A stretch of 18,766 bases of DNA from Bacteroidales bacterium (GTDB lineage Bacteria > Bacteroidota > Bacteroidia > Bacteroidales > VadinHA17), in the NCBI GenBank assembly GCA_003157055.1, contig PMIG01000285.1:1-18766 (forward strand), in the 5' to 3' direction. The position numbers and the translations under genes were made by a program. Shown in pieces: positions 15,203-18,766 of this stretch (the first letter of the stretch is position 1; each line of letters begins with the position of its first letter). The notes below the pieces were generated by a model. The model saw only the letters and a list, made by a program, of their open reading frames with translations, was not told where the DNA came from and did not search any database.

Positions 15203-16072
15203 ATAATATTAAATATTTTCACTTGCAGTATCGATGCTGGATATTTTAGTGTACTAAAGAAAGTATTAAAAGTCTTTATTATAAGGCAAGCTGGTTTTAA
15301 AATAGAAAAACTGTATATCGATTGCATTGACGATCGGGGAAATTGCTTTATCCTCTACTGGGCAAAGGTGAAATTCTTTCTGCTGAGGATCATTTATTCA
15401 GGACTTGTATTCTCTGACGCCGATGGTCTGACAATTGAAAAATCAACATTAAGAAAGACCATTAAGCCGGTAATCAACGGGGGAATAAATTTTAAAAATA
15501 AATTTCTGAAAACCAGTGTTAGTCTGAAGAGAATTGACGATCCGATTACAAGGTCGCTATATAAGGAAAATGAAAACAATGAATTAATCTGGAACTGCCA
15601 TCATCCCAAAGCTCTGGCTGAAATAAACTACAATGGCCGCATTTATAAAGGTTATGGGTATTCTGAAACACTTTTCTGCCCGATAAACCCTCTTAAATTG
15701 CCGATGGAAGAACTGAAGTGGGGCCGCTTTTTATCTGATTCGCATACGGTGATCTGGATAAACTGGAAGGATGATCAACCTCTGAATAAAATATTCATGA
15801 ATGGCACCGAATATAATGATGCTGTTTTCAATAATGAGACAATATATTTTAATGATGGAAAGTACAAACTTACTTTTTCAGAGATCCGGTCAATAAGGAA
15901 CAACAAGCTTTCCGGGTTATTTTCAAAAATGAAATTCATGAAAATATTCTTTAAAAGCAGGCTCCTGAATTCACTTGAAAAAAAATATAAGGCAAAAACA
16001 ATCCTTTCCGAAAATTCTCTCTTCTTATCAGATGGCTGGTCATTATTTGAAACTGTAACATGGAGAAAATAA
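15200..16072 (+). CDS. CrtC-like (carotenoid 1,2-hydratase/lipocalin-like) protein
   Basis: The frame gives up to 290 residues and probably a beta-rich soluble protein. Family-like landmarks: LYIDCIDDRGNCFILYWAKV (38-57), WNCHHPKA (131-138), GYGYSE (151-156), LKWGRF (172-177), VIWINW (184-189), FMNG (199-202) and GWSLFETVTW (279-288). This pattern resembles the two-lobed CrtC/AttH-type fold that includes carotenoid 1,2-hydratases, but the match is from memory and the reaction is unknown. The start is unclear: the only in-frame ATG/GTG/TTG upstream of the conserved part is TTG 15200, which overlaps the -7 box, so a non-standard start (ATT or CTG between about 15278 and 15310) is likely. It is A/T-rich compared with its neighbours. 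The last 13 bases overlap the next gene, so translation is coupled. Confidence 0.6.
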   Translation: MIILNIFTCSIDAGYFSVLKKVLKVFIIRQAGFKIEKLYIDCIDDRGNCFILYWAKVKFFLLRIIYSGLVFSDADGLTIEKSTLRKTIKPVINGGINFKNKFLKTSVSLKRIDDPITRSLYKENENNELIWNCHHPKALAEINYNGRIYKGYGYSETLFCPINPLKLPMEELKWGRFLSDSHTVIWINWKDDQPLNKIFMNGTEYNDAVFNNETIYFNDGKYKLTFSEIRSIRNNKLSGLFSKMKFMKIFFKSRLLNSLEKKYKAKTILSENSLFLSDGWSLFETVTWRK

Positions 16073-17997
16073 AAGAAATATCAGGTAAGGTTCTTTATGG
16101 GTTACTGTTTGCTGTCCTGATCCCCATTATTCTCATTTTCTGGGCAAAGCATACCCATGATGTTGTTACGCTGCCACTGCCTGATAAATTACTCTTCGGA
16201 TGGATACCATTGATCACGGGAGTAATATTTATCTGCTCCGGCATATGGAGCCTCTGGCACTCGGGCAAGGGATTGCCTATGAATGCTTTTCCGCCAGAAA
16301 AATTTGTAAAAAATGGCCTTTATGCATTTACAAGACATCCCATTTATCTGGGTGCGGCGCTGGTAAGCTTTGGATTGTCGGCTGTCGCACAATCGGCATC
16401 AGGATTCTGGCTGGTAAGCCCCGTATTCTCGCTGTTGATGGTAGCTTATGTCGCAGGATTCGAAAATGAAAAAACGGAGTCGCTCTTTGGTCCACAGGAT
16501 TATAAACCCTTCCTGTCATTGCCCGATGCTTCCGAAATTTCACCATCATTTGCTGATAGATTATCATCATACTTTCTTGTTTTTTTACCATGGCTGATCG
16601 TTTACGAGGCCTTCATATTTATCGGAGCCTCCAAGGATGCAATCATCACCAATCTTCCCTTTGAGAAGCGACTGCCTGTATGGGAATTTTCAGAAGTGTT
16701 CTATGCCTTTACCTACCTGTTTGTTTTATCTGTACCATTTGTGATAAGAACAAGGAAGCAACTAAGGAGCTTTACTACCGACATATGGTTTGCAATAATC
16801 ATTGTTGGGATCATTTACCTGGTATTCCCGATGGTGGTAAAACAAAGGGATTTTATTCCTCATTCATTCATCGGCCGATTCATATTGTTTGAACGATCCA
16901 TTGATGGTGAAGCTTGCGCGTTGCCATCTTTTCATGTGATACTGGCGTTCGTAGCCGCAACATATTTCGGGAGGAGCTTTGTCCGCTATAAGTGGATATG
17001 GTATCTCCTGGCAGCAGTTATCTCGTTGAGCTGCATAATGACCGGAGCTCATTCAATTCCGGATGTCGTTGCAGGCTTTATCACTTACATAATAATTATT
17101 TGCAGGCAGCGAATATGGAACTTTATACGGAAGCAGGCTGAACGACTTTCAAACAGCTGGCGGGAATGGAGAGTTGGCCCGGTAAGAATAATTAATCATG
17201 GCTTCTACGGCGGAGCGGCGGGATTTATAGGAACGCTGCTGACCGGCTGTTTTCTCGGCCGGCAGTATGCTCTTGTCTGCTTTGCAATCATGGTATGTGT
17301 CATTATCGGAGCCGGACTCTGGGCACAGATGATTGAAGGATCACCGAAATTACTGAGACCATACGGCTATTATGGAGGACTAGCCGGAGGAATTCTTGCA
17401 TGTGTAATTGCGCATTTTGTTTTTTCAATTGACCTTTTCATCTTGCTTGCATCCTTTGCTATGTCAGCACCGTGGATCCAGGCAACAGGACGACTACGAT
17501 GCCTTGTTCAGGGATGCTGTCACGGAAGGCCTTCTAATGAGAATATCGGGATACACTTTACACATCCCAATTCGCGGGTTAACAAAATATCAGGTATGGC
17601 CGGTGTTCCGCTTCACCCGACACAACTATATTCAATAGGTACAAATATTATAACAGGGCTGGTTCTGATCAGGTTATTCAGCATGGGGATATCCGCCTCT
17701 TTAATCATCGGAATATATTTTATACTTAACGGGACGGGAAGGTTTGTCGAAGAATCATTCCGCGGTGAAGCTCAGACACCATACTGGAAAGGGATGAGGA
17801 TATATCAGTGGATAGCAATAATAAATATCCTGATTGGAATAATCTTTACTACTGTACCAAATACCGGAATACTGATATTTCAGCCCAATTTTTCGTCATT
17901 CATCGCAGCAATCGGAGTAGCAATACTGATTACTATTGCGTCGGGAGTTGATTTCCCGGAGTCAAATCGGAGGTTTGCACGATTGACCAGTAATTAA
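16060..17997 (+). CDS. ICMT-like methyltransferase / PAP2 phosphatase / Lgt-like transferase fusion
   Basis: A polytopic inner-membrane protein of 645 residues, about 15 hydrophobic segments, with three modules. Residues 1-155 match the ICMT/PEMT-type methyltransferase fold: NGLYAFTRHPIYLG (85-98) and E137 in ENEK, followed by a short charged tail. Residues about 165-350 are a PAP2 lipid phosphatase: PSFH (289-292) and TGAHSIPDVVAG (328-339), giving H292, nucleophile H331 and D335; the first PAP2 motif is atypical. Residues about 375-605 resemble prolipoprotein diacylglyceryl transferase (Lgt): GRLRCLVQGCCHGRPS (477-492), LHPTQLYS (518-525) and GRFVEESFRGE (560-570). The combined reaction is unknown: a lipid methylated, dephosphorylated and transferred or remodelled is one reading. 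It starts inside the 3' end of the CrtC-like gene. Confidence 0.82.
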   Translation: MEKIKEISGKVLYGLLFAVLIPIILIFWAKHTHDVVTLPLPDKLLFGWIPLITGVIFICSGIWSLWHSGKGLPMNAFPPEKFVKNGLYAFTRHPIYLGAALVSFGLSAVAQSASGFWLVSPVFSLLMVAYVAGFENEKTESLFGPQDYKPFLSLPDASEISPSFADRLSSYFLVFLPWLIVYEAFIFIGASKDAIITNLPFEKRLPVWEFSEVFYAFTYLFVLSVPFVIRTRKQLRSFTTDIWFAIIIVGIIYLVFPMVVKQRDFIPHSFIGRFILFERSIDGEACALPSFHVILAFVAATYFGRSFVRYKWIWYLLAAVISLSCIMTGAHSIPDVVAGFITYIIIICRQRIWNFIRKQAERLSNSWREWRVGPVRIINHGFYGGAAGFIGTLLTGCFLGRQYALVCFAIMVCVIIGAGLWAQMIEGSPKLLRPYGYYGGLAGGILACVIAHFVFSIDLFILLASFAMSAPWIQATGRLRCLVQGCCHGRPSNENIGIHFTHPNSRVNKISGMAGVPLHPTQLYSIGTNIITGLVLIRLFSMGISASLIIGIYFILNGTGRFVEESFRGEAQTPYWKGMRIYQWIAIINILIGIIFTTVPNTGILIFQPNFSSFIAAIGVAILITIASGVDFPESNRRFARLTSN

Positions 17998-18278
17998 TAG
18001 TGCCTTGTAATCGTGCAATCAAGAAGATATGGTTATCAGGCGTCAGGAGTCAGGTGAGTTAATCACTAACCCAGGGCTTCAGCCCGGGGTATGCAATATT
18101 ATGTTACAATCAGGCTTTAGCCCTCACTTCTTCCTTCGTATCGGCTCCGCTCGGTTAAGACTAATTAGCTTTCAGATTATTATTAGCTATCTTTATACAA
18201 AATATGTCAAGAAATATCTGCTGCTAAAAAAAGTTAAGTCATTGTATTTAAAAACATAATCACTAATAAAAAGAAAAA
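17998..18278. other. Intergenic region with REP-like palindromes
   Basis: No gene is supported between the fusion gene and the SPFH gene. The region carries ATCGTGCA-ATCAAGAA (18009-18024), the palindromes at 18070-18122, and an A/T-rich run before the SPFH ATG. TATCTTTA (18188-18195) is a weak -7 candidate for that gene. Confidence 0.4.
18070..18122. repeat. REP-like palindromic repeats
   Basis: The hairpin CCCAGGGCT-TC-AGCCCGGGG (18070-18089) has 8 pairs and one A-G mismatch. It is followed, 23 bases on, by a second short palindrome GGCT-TT-AGCC (18113-18122). The pattern recalls intergenic palindromes of Bacteroidota that are associated with REP-type transposases; no transposase is in this window. 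Confidence 0.55.
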
Positions 18279-18766
18279 ATGGAGATAAACTATTTATGGT
18301 ATTTAATAATTCCAGTTGTATTGCTGCTTTTCGCAGGAATAAAAATTGTACGTCCGACTCAACGGGGATTAATTGAGAGGCTTGGGAAGTATCGGAAGCT
18401 TGCCAATCCCGGATTTCATTGGATAATACCCATTATAGATAAACTATATCTGGTAAATGTGACCGAACAGATGGTAGATGCTGAACCACAGGAAATAATC
18501 ACCAACGATAATCTGAATGCAAGCGTTGATGCGCAGGTATATTTCAGGGTGAAATCTGATGAAGAAAGCGTTAAAGGATCGACTTATAATGTTAATAATT
18601 ATAAATGGCAGATTGTTAACCTTGCACGCACTACATTACGTAATATAATCGGTACACTCACTCTTAAATCGGCCAACAGCGAACGCGGAAAAATCAATGC
18701 CGAGCTCTACAGAACTCTGCATAATGAGACTCAAACATGGGGTATTGAAATTGTACGTACAGAGCT
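18279..18766 (+). CDS. SPFH/stomatin-family protein (N-terminal part)
   Basis: The frame starts at ATG 18279 and runs off the right edge after 162 residues. Residues about 5-20 form a membrane anchor (YLWYLIIPVVLLLFAG). Then comes the band-7/SPFH domain: RPTQRGLIERLGKY (25-38), NPGFHWIIP (43-51), a run of strands with NDNLNASVDAQVYFRV, and the ANSERGKINAEL helix that leads to TWGIEIVRTE. Members oligomerise on the cytoplasmic membrane and scaffold proteases or lipid domains; many bacterial ones pair with an NfeD-type partner, which would lie beyond the window. No strong promoter or Shine-Dalgarno is visible. Confidence 0.88.
   Translation, partial: MEINYLWYLIIPVVLLLFAGIKIVRPTQRGLIERLGKYRKLANPGFHWIIPIIDKLYLVNVTEQMVDAEPQEIITNDNLNASVDAQVYFRVKSDEESVKGSTYNVNNYKWQIVNLARTTLRNIIGTLTLKSANSERGKINAELYRTLHNETQTWGIEIVRTE

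Noticed and set aside
18029..18259. A 76-residue open frame before the SPFH gene
   Set aside because: It runs through the REP-like palindromes and has no protein-like motif; its length is within chance.

Overview
The window looks like a chromosomal segment from a Bacteroidota bacterium, probably Bacteroidales-like. Three things suggest this. First, LpxC is fused to FabZ and the order is HD-phosphohydrolase, lpxD, lpxC/fabZ, lpxA, an arrangement known from this phylum. Second, several genes are preceded by boxes that match the Bacteroidota -7 promoter consensus TAnnTTTG, while Shine-Dalgarno sites are weak. Third, there is a Lys-rich cold-shock-domain protein and a mosaic of short intergenic repeats. 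The order-level placement is inference. I see no tRNA, rRNA, CRISPR array, transposase or phage gene.

Layout, left to right. Positions 2-127 hold the C-terminus of an unrecognised protein, followed by a strong intrinsic terminator. Next is a plus-strand operon, muiA-like, yccF-like, thiL (253-3275). It meets the leftward lipid A operon at a shared bidirectional hairpin. The lipid A operon reads, in transcription order, HD phosphohydrolase (7888-6635), lpxD, lpxC-fabZ, lpxA (ending at 3285). A divergent esterase (7969-8961) converges on a cold-shock-domain gene (9465-8998). A two-gene plus-strand unit follows: a small helical protein and a membrane protein that strongly resembles the sterol delta-14/delta-7 reductases (ERG4/ERG24). 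It converges on a leftward pair: a secreted S15/CocE-type hydrolase whose stop codon overlaps the start of a short-chain dehydrogenase. Then come a leftward L-lactate dehydrogenase and, divergent from it, a rightward pair: a protein resembling the CrtC (carotenoid 1,2-hydratase) lipocalin-like family, overlapping by 13 bases a 645-residue polytopic membrane protein. The window ends in the start of a stomatin/SPFH-family gene, preceded by REP-like palindromes.

The most unusual part is 15.2-18.0 kb. One polypeptide there appears to join three membrane-lipid enzyme modules: an isoprenylcysteine-methyltransferase-like (ICMT) domain, a PAP2 lipid phosphatase domain and an Lgt-like diacylglyceryl-transferase domain. 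It is translationally linked to a CrtC-like protein. Together with the sterol-reductase-like gene 5 kb away, this suggests uncharacterised isoprenoid or lipid chemistry in this genome; the link between the two loci is inference. The LpxA/LpxD/LpxC-FabZ block is ordinary housekeeping: it makes the acylated glucosamine precursors of lipid A and supplies FabZ for fatty-acid elongation.
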